A DNA stretch of 64,000 bases from Hoeflea prorocentri (lineage in GTDB: Bacteria; Pseudomonadota; Alphaproteobacteria; Rhizobiales; Rhizobiaceae). A program made the position numbers and the translations under genes. A model generated the notes under the pieces. That model was given only the letters and a program-made list of their open reading frames with translations. It made no database searches and was not told where the DNA came from. Every line of letters begins with the position of its first letter. Within the stretch, counting starts at the first letter, position 1. The DNA lies in the NCBI RefSeq assembly GCF_027944115.1, contig NZ_JAPJZI010000001.1:434001-498000 (forward strand), read 5' to 3'. Shown one piece after another: positions 19,050 to 28,766 of this stretch.

Positions 19050-20213
19050 CTATCGGACGATCAGATCCAGATTGTGGGCCGAAAGGGGCGCCGGGTCGTC
19101 GTCGGTCGTCAGATAGGTATGTCCGAGCGTCATGGCGGTCCCGGACTCCGAGTCCATAATAATCATATGGACAAACAATGACATATCCGCCCGGATGTTT
19201 TGTTCATTGCCGGAATAGAACATTTCCCGTTCCATCCAGCTTGGGGTGAACCGCGCACCGAGCGAATAGCCGCATGCATTGAGCCGGTGCCTTGTCAGCC
19301 CGCGCTCTTCCATGACCTTTGCATGGGTAGAGAAAACATCGCCGAAATTGTGGCCTGGGCGCAGGACCTGTTCAATTTCCTCAAGTGCTTCACGGCACAC
19401 ATCGTAAAGTTCGAGCTGGCGTTCGGTCGGTTTGCCGATAACGATGGTGCGCATCATGGCTGCATGGTAGCGCGCAAAGACGCCGGCCCATTCAAGTGTC
19501 AGCTGGTCGTTTTCATCAAGCACGCGCCTGCCGGACTTGTAGCGGCAAAGCAGCGCATCCTTGCCGGAGCCGATGACAAATTCATTTCCGGGATAGTCGC
19601 CACCGCCGGATAAGACCGCTCCTTGCATGGCTGCGAGGATGTCGGCTTCTTTGCCGCCCGGCTTGATCAGCGGAAGGGCTGCGTCAAGCGCGGCATCGCC
19701 GAGGCCTGCCGCGGTCTTGATATAATCGATTTCTGCCGGGCTCTTGATCAGCCGAAGGCCGGAAACCAGACCGGATGCGTCCACCAGATCGCCAAAGGAC
19801 TGCAACTGATTGTCCAGCTTGCGGCAATTGGCTCCGGTCAGCCCGTGGGTATCGTATTCAATGCCGATGCGTGAACCCAAAAGGTCAAGATCGTTGAGCA
19901 GGTTCTTCAGCTCCATGGTCGGATCCGCGTTGGCACGGTCCGTCCAGATGGAGATGTCCTCGATAATGGATGTATGGCGGGCCTGACGCAGATCGGCCGA
20001 TCGCGTCAGCAAGCGCATGCTTCCATCCGACTTGACGATCAGCGTCTGGAAGAAGCAGAAGCCGAACGTATCATAGCCGGTCAGCCAGTACATGCTCTCC
20101 TGCGCAAAGAGCAGCATGACGTCCAGTTCGTTGTCTTGCATGGCGTCGAGGAGGCGGCGCATGCGCCAGCCATATTCTTCCCGTTCAAAGTGCTGAGCCA
20201 ATTTGTCCTCCAT
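19050..20213 (-). CDS. M24-family creatinase/prolidase-like protein
   Basis: 387 residues with a creatinase N-terminal domain (to ~150) and a pita-bread C-terminal domain. The segment that in prolidases supplies two metal-binding aspartates reads LEWAGVFARYHAAMMRT, and the later histidine/glutamate region reads ACGYSLGARFTPSWMERE, matching the metal-free creatinase/ectoine-hydrolase-like branch. So C-N hydrolysis of a small substrate is more likely than Xaa-Pro peptidase action. Start 20213 overlaps the pgeF stop by 29 bases, implying co-translation. Confidence 0.8.
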   Translation of the reverse strand: MEDKLAQHFEREEYGWRMRRLLDAMQDNELDVMLLFAQESMYWLTGYDTFGFCFFQTLIVKSDGSMRLLTRSADLRQARHTSIIEDISIWTDRANADPTMELKNLLNDLDLLGSRIGIEYDTHGLTGANCRKLDNQLQSFGDLVDASGLVSGLRLIKSPAEIDYIKTAAGLGDAALDAALPLIKPGGKEADILAAMQGAVLSGGGDYPGNEFVIGSGKDALLCRYKSGRRVLDENDQLTLEWAGVFARYHAAMMRTIVIGKPTERQLELYDVCREALEEIEQVLRPGHNFGDVFSTHAKVMEERGLTRHRLNACGYSLGARFTPSWMEREMFYSGNEQNIRADMSLFVHMIIMDSESGTAMTLGHTYLTTDDDPAPLSAHNLDLIVR

Positions 20214-21003
20214 CGACAATGCCAATTGCTGAAATCTGTCGGCCGTAGTCCGGCTCGCTTCGGTGCGTGGTGCGCCGGTAGGAAAAGAACCGGTTTTCAT
20301 CTGAATAGGTGCAATGTCCGCTTAAGTGCGCCTCTACACCCGACAGGGCGATGCGGTCCAGAACAAATTTTTGCAGATCAAAAAGACTGTGCCCATCGCG
20401 GCCGGACGGGGAAAAATATGCGCTAAAACCGTTATCACGTTGACGGAAGCGGTCGACAAATTCGGGACCGACCTCGTATTTGCTGCCGCTGATGCAGGGG
20501 CCGACGCAGGCGCGCATATGGTCGCGCCGGGCCCCGAGCTGCTCCATGGCCAAGATCGTATTCTCGACGATGCCGTCAAGCGCGCCCTTCCATCCCGCAT
20601 GAGCCGCTGCGACGACACCATTTTGCGGATCCGACAGCAGGACCGGGCCGCAATCGGCCGTCAATACACCGACCGCGATGCCCGGCGTTGCGGTGACGAT
20701 GGCGTCGGCTTTCGGTCTTTCGCCATCATAGCTTCCATCAACCACAAACGGTTGTGCGGAATGAATCTGGTGGGTGGTGGCAAGGCGATCGGCAGACAGG
20801 CCGAACCAATTGCTTACGCGCTTTCTGTTTTCGGCGACATGGGTACTGTTGTCATCCGAGCCGAGGCCAACATTCAGGCCACGGTAAATGCCCTCGGAAA
20901 CGCCGCCGTAGCGTGTAAAAAAACCGTGGCGGATAGCCGGTCCGGCACCGCTGGTTTCCAGAAGATGGCTGGTGATCGGTTCAGGTTGCTCCCGGTCGAG
21001 CAT
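20185..21003 (-). CDS. pgeF: Peptidoglycan editing factor / laccase-domain protein
   Basis: 272 residues of the YfiH/PgeF (polyphenol-oxidase-like) family. Metal-binding residues are in TTHQIHS, LTADCGPVLL and AAHAGWKGAL; the CVGPCISGSKYEVG stretch is also diagnostic. In E. coli PgeF removes wrongly built muropeptide precursors; older annotations call it a multicopper polyphenol oxidase. Downstream of the NDUFAF7-type methyltransferase on the same strand, part of the lgt run. Confidence 0.9.
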   Translation of the reverse strand: MLDREQPEPITSHLLETSGAGPAIRHGFFTRYGGVSEGIYRGLNVGLGSDDNSTHVAENRKRVSNWFGLSADRLATTHQIHSAQPFVVDGSYDGERPKADAIVTATPGIAVGVLTADCGPVLLSDPQNGVVAAAHAGWKGALDGIVENTILAMEQLGARRDHMRACVGPCISGSKYEVGPEFVDRFRQRDNGFSAYFSPSGRDGHSLFDLQKFVLDRIALSGVEAHLSGHCTYSDENRFFSYRRTTHRSEPDYGRQISAIGIVDGGQIGSAL

Positions 21004-21058
21004 GGCTGGCCTCTCAGCTTGTCATCCGGCGGGATCGTGATCAAAGTGCGCCTCTGTG

Positions 21059-22195
21059 TCAATCGCCGGGTTTATTTATGATGGAAACATCGCTTGCGGA
21101 TTTGTGGTCGATCCGCGCGAACGGTGGAACGGCAATGGCCGGGCTGCTCAGGCCCAGAACCTTGAAAAGACTGCCCATCTGTCCTTGCCCGTCACCGGCC
21201 AGCCGGTTGACGGCTTCACCGATTTGCTGCTGGCGCGCCGGGCCTTTTTCGGCACCGAGCGCACCGGCCCGCTCAAGAAGACCGAGTTCCAGCAGGAAAC
21301 GGGACTGCGTCAGGATCGGCCAGACCTCAACATTGCCAGCCGCTGCCGCGCGCGCAAGCGCGGTGAAATCGACATGGCTGGTCAGGTCACTTTCGCCTGG
21401 GGCCTCGAAAACATCGACATAGCGGTGATCGCGCACGGCTTGCAGCGTATCGCCGATGCCGCCGCCGATGAAGCCATAGTCAACGGTCAGGGCGCAACCG
21501 CCGTCAGCGGCAAGACGTGCCGCGATACGGCTCATCAGCGCCTCGCGGGCCGGAGCGACTTCCACGATGTCACCTGGTTTTGCCGCAGCCGGCGTATCGC
21601 CCGGAGCAAGCGAGGCTGTGCCTGCCTGAAAGACCAAATTGGAGTTGTCGTCCAAAGCAACGGTTCGTTCCCTGAAGCCATTGTCTGTATTGATGAATTG
21701 CCTGATCGGTATTGCGTCAAAAAGCTCGTTGCTGAAGAGAAGCGAAAAGCCTCTCGGGGTTTCGTCGATATCGGTGTGCCAGTGGTTTTCGAACGGTGCG
21801 TCGTTCAAGGTTTGACGCTGTAGCTCGCTCAGCTGCGGGCTGGTTTCGACTAGGTGCCCCGTGGCGGAAGAGGCAAGGTCGGGTGCGACGCCGGCAAGGG
21901 TCCGTTGCACATCGGCCATCAGCGTGCCGCGGCCCGGACCGATTTCGATCAGGCGGACATTGTTCGGCTTTCCGTGGGCCTGCCAGCACAGCGCCAGAAA
22001 GATGCCGATCATTTCTCCGAACAACTGGCTGATCTCGGGCGCAGTCGTGAAGTCGCCGCGTGTTCCGAAGGGATCACGGGTTTGGTAATAGCCGTATTCG
22101 GGATCGCTGAGGCAGGATGAAAAATAGTCGGCGACGCTCATCGGTCCCATGGTTTCAATAAGCCGTGCCAGCTTGCGGGCAAGGGGTGTGGTCAC
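21059..22195 (-). CDS. NDUFAF7/MidA-type SAM-dependent methyltransferase
   Basis: 378 residues. N-terminal [13 protein letters not shown] and [16 protein letters not shown] segments, and the SAM-binding motif [15 protein letters not shown], place it in the DUF185/NDUFAF7 family; the mitochondrial homologue methylates an arginine of complex I subunit NDUFS2. A similar role in the bacterium is inference. Starts at GTG 22195 overlapping the lgt stop by four bases, so it is translated with lgt. Confidence 0.9.
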   Translation of the reverse strand: MTTPLARKLARLIETMGPMSVADYFSSCLSDPEYGYYQTRDPFGTRGDFTTAPEISQLFGEMIGIFLALCWQAHGKPNNVRLIEIGPGRGTLMADVQRTLAGVAPDLASSATGHLVETSPQLSELQRQTLNDAPFENHWHTDIDETPRGFSLLFSNELFDAIPIRQFINTDNGFRERTVALDDNSNLVFQAGTASLAPGDTPAAAKPGDIVEVAPAREALMSRIAARLAADGGCALTVDYGFIGGGIGDTLQAVRDHRYVDVFEAPGESDLTSHVDFTALARAAAAGNVEVWPILTQSRFLLELGLLERAGALGAEKGPARQQQIGEAVNRLAGDGQGQMGSLFKVLGLSSPAIAVPPFARIDHKSASDVSIINKPGD

Positions 22196-23052
22196 TTGGC
22201 TGCGCCGTCCTCGGCCGCCACGGCGCTCGTCGCGGGTGGTTTGGCATAGGCCATGGCGATCACACCGATTGCCACCATGGGCAGGGAAAGCAGCATGCCC
22301 ATCGTCAGCCAGCCGCCGAAGAGGTAGCCGATATGGGCATCCGGCTCGCGGAAGAACTCAACAAAAATGCGGCTTGCGCCGTAACCGGCGAGGAACGCAC
22401 CGCCGATATAGCGGGGGCGCGACAGCCGGCCGAAGCGGAAAATGAGGACCATCAAGACAAAAAACAGGATGGGGCCTTCGAGAATGGCCTCGTAAAGCTG
22501 GCTGGGATGGCGTGGTTCCGGCCCGCCGGTCGGGAAGACAACCGCCCATGGCACGTCGCTCGGCCGGCCCCAGAGTTCCGAGTTGATGAAATTGGCGAGC
22601 CGGCCGAGGAACAGGCCCACCGGCGCGGAGGCGGCGACAACGTCAAACAGGCTCCAGACAAGGATGCCGCGTTTCCTGGCAAAGATGATCATGGCGACGA
22701 TCGTTCCGATCAGACCGCCATGGAACGACATGCCGCCTTTCCAGACCTCGAGGATACGCAGCGGATTATGCGCAAAAGCGCCGAAATCATAAAAGAGGAT
22801 GTAACCGAGCCGTCCGCCCAATACGATGCCGACTGCGGACCACAGGAGGAAATCGTCGATGTCGGCCTGAGTCATGGCCGGTTTGTCGTTGAACCAGAGA
22901 CGTTCGGTTCCGGCCAGGGTGCGAGCGTAGCGCCAGCCGATCAGTATGCCGGCCACATAGGCAAGGCCGTACCAGTGAATGGCGAGCGGGCCGATGGAGA
23001 TCAGCACCGGGTCGATGTTCGGAAATGGCATCGCAGCCTGAATGGGGTCCAT
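22192..23052 (-). CDS. lgt: Prolipoprotein diacylglyceryl transferase
   Basis: Inner-membrane enzyme that moves diacylglycerol from phosphatidylglycerol to the lipobox cysteine of prolipoproteins. 286 residues, seven membrane segments; conserved motifs [36 protein letters not shown], the Lgt signature [14 protein letters not shown] and [10 protein letters not shown]. First gene of the minus-strand run to prs. The lipoprotein at 18343-19023 in the same run would be one substrate. Confidence 0.96.
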   Translation of the reverse strand: MDPIQAAMPFPNIDPVLISIGPLAIHWYGLAYVAGILIGWRYARTLAGTERLWFNDKPAMTQADIDDFLLWSAVGIVLGGRLGYILFYDFGAFAHNPLRILEVWKGGMSFHGGLIGTIVAMIIFARKRGILVWSLFDVVAASAPVGLFLGRLANFINSELWGRPSDVPWAVVFPTGGPEPRHPSQLYEAILEGPILFFVLMVLIFRFGRLSRPRYIGGAFLAGYGASRIFVEFFREPDAHIGYLFGGWLTMGMLLSLPMVAIGVIAMAYAKPPATSAVAAEDGAAK

Positions 23053-23191
23053 GGTTCGTCCAAAGGGTCGTCACAGGTGAGGCGGACCATGCAGGCGCCA
23101 AAGGCTGCGGTCAAGGGTTGCATCCACAGCACCGAGCGCTTACCTGATGATTGAAGGCAAGCAGGTTTTTCAGATCAGCGGAGGCAAGACA

Positions 23192-23506
23192 ATGACCACA
23201 GGCCCAAACCGCATTCTTGATGATTTCGCCAAACTTATGACAGACGCGGCAGGCGCTGCGCAGGGCGTTCGCGGTGAGATCGAAACCGCGTTGCGGACGC
23301 AGGCCGAACGCGCGCTTAACTCGATGGATGTCGTGCAGCGGGAAGAGTTCGAAGCGGCCCGCGAAATGGCGGCCCGTGCGCGCGACGAGAATGAAGCGCT
23401 TCTTTCGCGCATCGATGCGTTGGAAAAGCGCATAGCCGAGCTTGAAGGCGGCGCAAAGCCAAAGACGACACGGCGCAAAACTGCTGCGGCCGGTAAGGCA
23501 AAGTAA
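23192..23506 (+). CDS. UbiK-like accessory factor (BMFP family)
   Basis: 104 residues, mostly helical: an N-terminal amphipathic helix and a C-terminal coiled coil (LLSRIDALEKRIAELEGG), then a basic Lys/Arg/Ala tail. This matches the YqiC/UbiK (membrane fusogenic) family; UbiK helps the aerobic ubiquinone-making complex in E. coli. ATG 23192 is preceded by GGAGG. Divergent from lgt. Confidence 0.82.
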   Translation: MTTGPNRILDDFAKLMTDAAGAAQGVRGEIETALRTQAERALNSMDVVQREEFEAAREMAARARDENEALLSRIDALEKRIAELEGGAKPKTTRRKTAAAGKAK

Positions 23507-23834
23507 TTTTTTTGCAATGCGGCCGGCCGTTCTGTCGGGCCGCAAAAATCCTTACGGCTGAATCGTTTACTGGTTCAGCCTCAGGAACTGATTCACCACG
23601 TATCCACATGCGATTTCACCGAGCCGCCAATTTGGGGGTGGCGCTGTGACTCTGCCGTTATACACTGATTTTAAATGATGATTCGAGGCGGGCCGCAGAC
23701 TTCCGTTCTGGGTACATAAAAGGAGCGGCCCTGCAATAGTCAGTAGCGTAAGTTTGTTAATCCGGGTTCAGGTAAGAGCACGGCACGAGGCCGCTGTGCT
23801 CAAGCGAATCGAAATTCGGGAGAAAAGGTGCGGC
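23507..23834. other. Non-coding gap before the YbjN gene
   Basis: No gene seen in these 328 bases. There is an 8-base T run at the ubiK stop, a GC-rich inverted repeat TGCGGCC/GGCCGCA (23518-23544) without a T tract, and a 7-base-pair inverted repeat GGGCCGC / GCGGCCC (23690-23696 and 23725-23731) that could form a leader hairpin ahead of the YbjN-like gene. Confidence 0.5.
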
Positions 23835-24335
23835 ATGAGCCTTTTGGAATTTGAATATGAACGCGAACTCAATCCTGTGGACATGATTGAGTATGTCGCG
23901 GCAAACAACGATTGGTCGTTCGAGCGGGCAGGCGAAGACGAGATCGCCATGACCGTACAAGGGCGCTGGTCGGACTATCACATTTCCTTTTCGTGGATGG
24001 AGGATTTCGAGGCCCTTCATCTTGCGTGTGCATTCGACATCAAGGTTCCTGACAAGCGCGTCAACGAAGTGGTCAAGCTCCTGCATCTGCTCAACGGGCA
24101 GATTCTTATGGGTCATTTCGATTTCTGGCAGCAGGAAGACGTCGTGATTTTCCGCCAGTCGCTGCTTCTGGCAGGCGGTGCGGAGCCGACAAACCAGCAG
24201 GTTGAAGTGCTCCTTTCGAGCGCATTGGAAACGTGCGAGCTCTATTTCCAAGCCTTCCAGTTCGTCATATGGTCCGGTATGGACGCCAAGAGCGCCACCG
24301 AAACCGTGCTCTTCGAGACTGTCGGAGAAGCCTGA
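23835..24335 (+). CDS. YbjN-domain protein
   Basis: 166 residues, YbjN family (type III secretion chaperone-like fold). Begins MSLLEFEYERELNPVDMIEY with NDWSFERAGEDEIAM following, as in rhizobial homologues next to proC. YbjN proteins affect motility and stress responses in E. coli, but the mechanism is unclear. ATG 23835 preceded by AAGG; an upstream in-frame codon at 23754 adds a basic stretch not seen in the family. Followed by proC after 23 bases. Confidence 0.8.
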   Translation: MSLLEFEYERELNPVDMIEYVAANNDWSFERAGEDEIAMTVQGRWSDYHISFSWMEDFEALHLACAFDIKVPDKRVNEVVKLLHLLNGQILMGHFDFWQQEDVVIFRQSLLLAGGAEPTNQQVEVLLSSALETCELYFQAFQFVIWSGMDAKSATETVLFETVGEA

Positions 24336-24358
24336 CGCCTCAGGAGGCTTGAACAGAT

Positions 24359-25174
24359 ATGACATCCGGTTCCGTTGTGCTGGTCGGCGCCGGCAATATG
24401 GGCGGCGCGATGATGCGCGGTTGGCTTGCGTCCGGTATAGAGCCCGGATCGATTGTCGTCGTGGATCCATCGCCTCAGCCCGCGATGGCCGAATACCTCA
24501 AAACAAACGGTATTCGCCATTATGTATCGGCTCCATCCGATGTGACGGCGTTGGCGCTTGTCATTGCCGTCAAGCCGCAAATGATGGGCACGGTGCTGCC
24601 GCAGCTCAAGCCTCTTGTCGGGGCCGATACGGTTTCAATATCCATTGCCGCCGGAACGCCGATCGCAACGATGGAGCGGCATCTTGGCGAGACGGCCATT
24701 GTGCGCTCGATGCCGAACACACCGGCAATGGTGGGGCGCGGAATTACGGCGGCGGTGGCAAACGGACTGGTCGACAAGGCGCAACACGACCGGGCACATA
24801 GATTGCTGGCGGTGACCGGTCCGGTCGAATGGCTCGACGATGAAGGGTTGCTTGACGCCGTTACGGCCGTGTCGGGCAGTGGGCCTGCCTATATTTTTTA
24901 CCTGGTGGAATGTATGGCGGAGGCCGGCCGAAAGGCAGGTCTGGATGCCGACCTTTCCATGCGGCTCGCAAGGGCAACCGTATCGGGGGCGGGGGAATTG
25001 CTTTTCCAGTCCGACGATGAAGCGGCGACACTTCGCAAAAATGTCACGTCCCCCGGCGGAACGACGGCCGCGGCGCTTGAAGTGTTGATGCGCGAGGGTG
25101 GAATGCAGGCGCTCTTCGACGAGGCGCTTGCCGCAGCGGCTCAAAGATCGCGCGAACTGGCGGAACACGGGTGA
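24359..25174 (+). CDS. proC: Pyrroline-5-carboxylate reductase
   Basis: Last step of proline synthesis: reduces pyrroline-5-carboxylate with NAD(P)H. 271 residues. Rossmann motif VLVGAGNMGGAMMRGWL at the N-terminus, the VKPQMM and RSMPNTPAMVGRG motifs, and the C-terminal signature VTAVSGSGPAYIF with TSPGGTTAAALEVL. Preceded by AGGAGG. Probably one transcript with the YbjN gene and the CsaA-like gene. Confidence 0.96.
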   Translation: MTSGSVVLVGAGNMGGAMMRGWLASGIEPGSIVVVDPSPQPAMAEYLKTNGIRHYVSAPSDVTALALVIAVKPQMMGTVLPQLKPLVGADTVSISIAAGTPIATMERHLGETAIVRSMPNTPAMVGRGITAAVANGLVDKAQHDRAHRLLAVTGPVEWLDDEGLLDAVTAVSGSGPAYIFYLVECMAEAGRKAGLDADLSMRLARATVSGAGELLFQSDDEAATLRKNVTSPGGTTAAALEVLMREGGMQALFDEALAAAAQRSRELAEHG

Positions 25175-25177
25175 AGC

Positions 25178-25519
25178 ATGGCTGAGACGATTTCATTGGC
25201 TGATTTCGAAAAGGTCGAAATTCGTGCAGGCACGATTGTCGAGGCCGAACCCTTTCCCGAGGCGCGTAAGCCGGCGATCAAGATGAAAGTCGATTTCGGC
25301 CCGGAAATCGGTATCCGCAAATCCTCCGCGCAGATCACGAAACACTATGAGCCGCAGGCGCTTGTCGGACGCCAGGTGATGGGTGTTGTCAATTTCCCAC
25401 CGCGTCAGATCGGTCCCGTCATGTCCGAGGTTCTCGTGCTTGGATTTCCGGACGAGGAGGGCGAGGTCGTGCTCGCCGCCATCGACAAGCCGGTGCCGGA
25501 TGGCGGCCGGCTGTTTTAG
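25178..25519 (+). CDS. CsaA-like tRNA-binding domain protein
   Basis: 113 residues, a single EMAP-II/Arc1p-type tRNA-binding OB fold: FEKVEIRAGTIVEAEPFPEA, KSSAQITKHYEP and VVNFPPRQIGPVMSEVLVLG are family marks. CsaA acts as an export-related chaperone in Bacillus and binds tRNA in other members. 3 bases after proC, so co-translated. Confidence 0.9.
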   Translation: MAETISLADFEKVEIRAGTIVEAEPFPEARKPAIKMKVDFGPEIGIRKSSAQITKHYEPQALVGRQVMGVVNFPPRQIGPVMSEVLVLGFPDEEGEVVLAAIDKPVPDGGRLF

Positions 25520-25563
25520 GACGTTTCGATTTAGACCGTAAACGCTCTATAGCCTGACTTTTC

Positions 25564-27546
25564 TCAAGGAATGATCTGTGCGCCGAGCACTGCGTAATCG
25601 AAACCGTCGGCCCGTCCGCCCAGGTGCCTTGCCAGGAACCGCTCGATCTGCCGGAACATGAGTATGCGCTGCTGCCAGGTCATGTTCCCGATTGTATGGC
25701 CGGCTCCGTCGATGATCGTGTATTGCACATCCTTGCCGGCATCGCGCAGAGCCTCCACCATTCGGTCGGCCTGATCGCGGATGACGCGTACATCGTTTGC
25801 ACCCTGGATAATCAGCATCGGTCCGCTTGCGTTCTGGGCATTGTAAAGCGGCGAGCGCGATCGAATATCGGCAAGGCTATCGGGATCGTCCGGGTCGCCG
25901 ATATATTTTCGATACCAGTCCGGCCACCCGGTCCAGTAGACCGGAACTTCCTGCAGCATGGTGGAGATGTCGCTTATGCCGTTGATGTTGATCCCGGCAG
26001 CAAAAAGCTCGGGATTTTGCGTCATGGCGGTCATTGTCTTCAGCCCGCCGAAACTGCCACCCATGACGGCAACGCGATCCGGATCGGCAATGCCCTGGTC
26101 GACTGCCCATTGACGCGCGTCGACGATGTCCTGATGCATTTTGCGGCTGACTTCACCCACGGCTGCCTCCCGGAAGGCGCGGCCATAACCGCTGCTGCCG
26201 CGATAGTTTACGTTCAAAACCGCGTAACCGCGATTGGCAAGCCACAGGGCCAAGTCGTCGGACCCCCAACGCGTTCGGGCAACCGGCCCGCCGTGAATCA
26301 GCATTACCATCGGCGCCGGTCCGGCGACGCCCTTTGGACGTGTAAGATAGGCCGGGATGGCAAGACCGTCACTGGCGATGATATCCACAGGCTCCATGTC
26401 GGAGAGCTCCGGAGCATAAGCGGCGATCGTCGGGGCTTCGATCATCTCAACCGTGCCCGATGACATGTCGACGAGGTATTTCGTCCAGCCCAGCCTGTCG
26501 TCCTCGACCTCCCAGATTGCCTTGGAGAAGTCGCTTGTGGCAGAAACGAGATGAAAGGATGCCTCCTCAGGTGCATCGATCCGGTCGACCATCGCCTTTA
26601 TGTTCCGGTCGAAAAAAAACCGTTCCTGATATCCGGGATACGTCACGGCCATCAAAGGCTCGCGTGTTACCGGATGGCTTCTGACCCAGCTGATATCGAC
26701 CTTGTCGTGGGCATAGAGCACGTCTTCATCCCCGGCCTCGACATCCTTCAGGATGAGTGCGCTCTTGTCGCGGCCAAGGTTCGATATTGCGAGCATGCGG
26801 CCTTTTTCATCGGGTTCGGCCAGAACATGGAAACTCTCTTCCATGCCACCCTTCGCAATCTCATTCCATCCAGCTTGGGTCTTTGCTTCCAACGTCCAGC
26901 GGTTTTGTGCACCAACGACCTTTCGTGCGAAGACATCGCCCTTGCGGTCGAATGACCATGTGACGGCCCGGTCGGAAATCAGATCCAGCGCTTCGGTCTC
27001 TCCGCTGTCGAGATTGAGCCGGTAAAGATCAAACTTGCTCCGATCACGTCCATTGTGAGAGATCAAAATCTCCGCCCCGGCATCCGGCGGTATTTGTGCT
27101 ATCCATGCTTTCACATCCCTGCCGAAATCATAGGTGCGGGGCTTGGCATCCTTCCTGGTCACATCCACCGACACGAGCTGATCGTTCTCCCAGCCGTCCC
27201 GGTCGGCCAGGTAAAGGAGGTAGCGGCTGTCCGCCGACCACGCATACCAGCGCACGCGGTCAGGTGTTTGGAACGTATTGGCCGCTTCTTCATTGAGGTC
27301 GCGCACCCACAAGGCCGGTTTGAACCACTTGCTTTCAAGCCAGGCCATACGTTTCCCGTCGGGCGAAAGGCGGAAACGCCACCGCGACGAGGCATCTGCA
27401 TAAAATGCACGCAGCGGCACGAGTTCGGGCAGGTCAGCGTTTTTCAGCGCCGGATGTGATGCTGAAACCGGAGGAAAGACGATGACAACAAGACCGACGG
27501 CCACCCCTGCGAGCAGAACGGCGGCCAAGAGAACTTTCCGCAACAA
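25564..27546 (-). CDS. S9-family serine peptidase (prolyl oligopeptidase/DPP type)
   Basis: 660 residues. N-terminal hydrophobic segment (VLLAAVLLAGVAVGLVVIVF) for export or anchoring, a beta-propeller-like middle, and an alpha/beta-hydrolase C-terminal domain with nucleophile motif GGSFGG and the catalytic His in DGAGHTIGN; the LIHGGPVAR oxyanion segment precedes it. Probably cleaves peptides in the periplasm. Divergent from the fabI unit across a 446-base gap. Confidence 0.9.
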   Translation of the reverse strand: MLRKVLLAAVLLAGVAVGLVVIVFPPVSASHPALKNADLPELVPLRAFYADASSRWRFRLSPDGKRMAWLESKWFKPALWVRDLNEEAANTFQTPDRVRWYAWSADSRYLLYLADRDGWENDQLVSVDVTRKDAKPRTYDFGRDVKAWIAQIPPDAGAEILISHNGRDRSKFDLYRLNLDSGETEALDLISDRAVTWSFDRKGDVFARKVVGAQNRWTLEAKTQAGWNEIAKGGMEESFHVLAEPDEKGRMLAISNLGRDKSALILKDVEAGDEDVLYAHDKVDISWVRSHPVTREPLMAVTYPGYQERFFFDRNIKAMVDRIDAPEEASFHLVSATSDFSKAIWEVEDDRLGWTKYLVDMSSGTVEMIEAPTIAAYAPELSDMEPVDIIASDGLAIPAYLTRPKGVAGPAPMVMLIHGGPVARTRWGSDDLALWLANRGYAVLNVNYRGSSGYGRAFREAAVGEVSRKMHQDIVDARQWAVDQGIADPDRVAVMGGSFGGLKTMTAMTQNPELFAAGININGISDISTMLQEVPVYWTGWPDWYRKYIGDPDDPDSLADIRSRSPLYNAQNASGPMLIIQGANDVRVIRDQADRMVEALRDAGKDVQYTIIDGAGHTIGNMTWQQRILMFRQIERFLARHLGGRADGFDYAVLGAQIIP

Positions 27547-27992
27547 ATGCTGACCCTCAACTCTGTTTGGATTGTGCCACTTTCAAACTGAACCATGGCC
27601 ACAATATTGCCGATGCAGTCAACTTGGTGCTGCAGCTTTTCGGAAGATATATACCCATCAGGCGTTGCCTTTTGGCAGACTGCGACGATGTGTCAGGACG
27701 GGGCGCTCCGCTTCGAATTGAAAGCGTGGAGGATGCAGACTATCTGCGGATCTTGGTGCGGACCGCGCTCTCGAAATAAACGCGTGTCGGCCGATAAGCT
27801 TTCTACCTGTGTTACTTCTGTCACCTTGCCGAAATACCAGAAAGATGACGCGGACAAGCAACGGGTTTTCGGTGAGGCAATTCAGCAAGAACGATGCGGA
27901 TTGTGGTGCCCATCACCTTCGGGCTCAAAAGAGGCACCCGGGCACTGCTCAGGCCGATTGTGTCGGAAACCTGTGAAAAGACGGAGTGAGGC
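27547..27992. other. Gap between S9 peptidase and fabI unit
   Basis: 446 bases without a gene I can support. A 70-codon open frame at 27567-27779 (+, starting TTG) has coding-like composition towards its end (RIESVEDADYLRILVRTALS) but no recognisable family, and other frames overlap it. It may be a decayed gene or chance. Promoters for the two divergent flanking units must lie here. Confidence 0.4.
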
Positions 27993-28766
27993 ATGCTGCC
28001 AACATCTGATTTTCTTGCAGGCAAGCGCGGCCTGGTGGTTGGCGTTGCCAACGAACAGTCAATCGCGGCGGGGTGCGCGCGGGTGTGCCGTGGCTTTGGC
28101 GCCGATATCGCGATGACTTACCAGTCGGAAAAAGCCCGCAAGTTTGTCCAGCCTGTCGCGGACGCGGTTGAAAGCGAACTGTTTCTGCCGATGGACGTTA
28201 CCGACATGGCGCAGATGGATGCGGTGTTCGAAGCGATCAGGACACATTGGGGCCGGCTGGATTTTCTGGTGCATTCCGTTGCCTACTGCCCGGCGGACGA
28301 TCTGCACGGGCGCGTCGTCGATTGTTCCCGCGACGGCTTCGGGACAGCGATGGACGTCTCGGTGCATTCGCTCATTCGTCTGGCAAAGCGAGCCGAGCCT
28401 TTGATGTCAGAGGGCGGCACAATCCTGACCGTGTCTTATCACGGAGCGGAACGGGTGGTGGACCATTACAACGTCATGGGTCCGGTGAAGGCGGCTTTGG
28501 AAGCGACCGTGCGCTATCTGGCCGTCGAACTGGGTCCAAAGGATATCCGCGTCAATGCGATGTCTCCTGGTCCGCTGGAAACCCGCGCAGCATCGGGGAT
28601 CGCTCATTTTGACGTGTTGATCGAAGATGCCAAGAAACGGTCGCCATTGCAGCGTCTGACGACGATCGAGGAAGTGGGTGCGATGGCGGCCTGCCTGGTA
28701 TCGGATCTTGCGCGCTCCGTGAGCGGCAACACCTCGTATATTGACGGAGGCCACCATATTGTCTGA
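27993..28766 (+). CDS. fabI: Enoyl-[acyl-carrier-protein] reductase, FabI type
   Basis: 257 residues of the FabI branch of the short-chain dehydrogenases, which reduce enoyl-ACP with NAD(P)H. Marks: the modified cofactor loop GVANEQSIAAGCA, the HSVAYCP segment, and the catalytic Tyr-x6-Lys in HYNVMGPVKAALEA. Many rhizobia have more than one fabI; this copy, beside an acetate kinase gene, is likely the accessory type rather than the main fatty-acid enzyme. Its stop overlaps the next frame by 8 bases. Confidence 0.9.
   Translation: MLPTSDFLAGKRGLVVGVANEQSIAAGCARVCRGFGADIAMTYQSEKARKFVQPVADAVESELFLPMDVTDMAQMDAVFEAIRTHWGRLDFLVHSVAYCPADDLHGRVVDCSRDGFGTAMDVSVHSLIRLAKRAEPLMSEGGTILTVSYHGAERVVDHYNVMGPVKAALEATVRYLAVELGPKDIRVNAMSPGPLETRAASGIAHFDVLIEDAKKRSPLQRLTTIEEVGAMAACLVSDLARSVSGNTSYIDGGHHIV

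Noticed and set aside
23600-23608. DnaA-box-like sequence GTATCCACA
   Set aside because: A single near-match (one base off) with no further boxes or AT-rich unwinding element nearby; not evidence for an origin.
27595-28116. 173-codon plus-strand frame running into fabI
   Set aside because: It overlaps the start of the well-supported fabI in another frame and its translation has no domain features.
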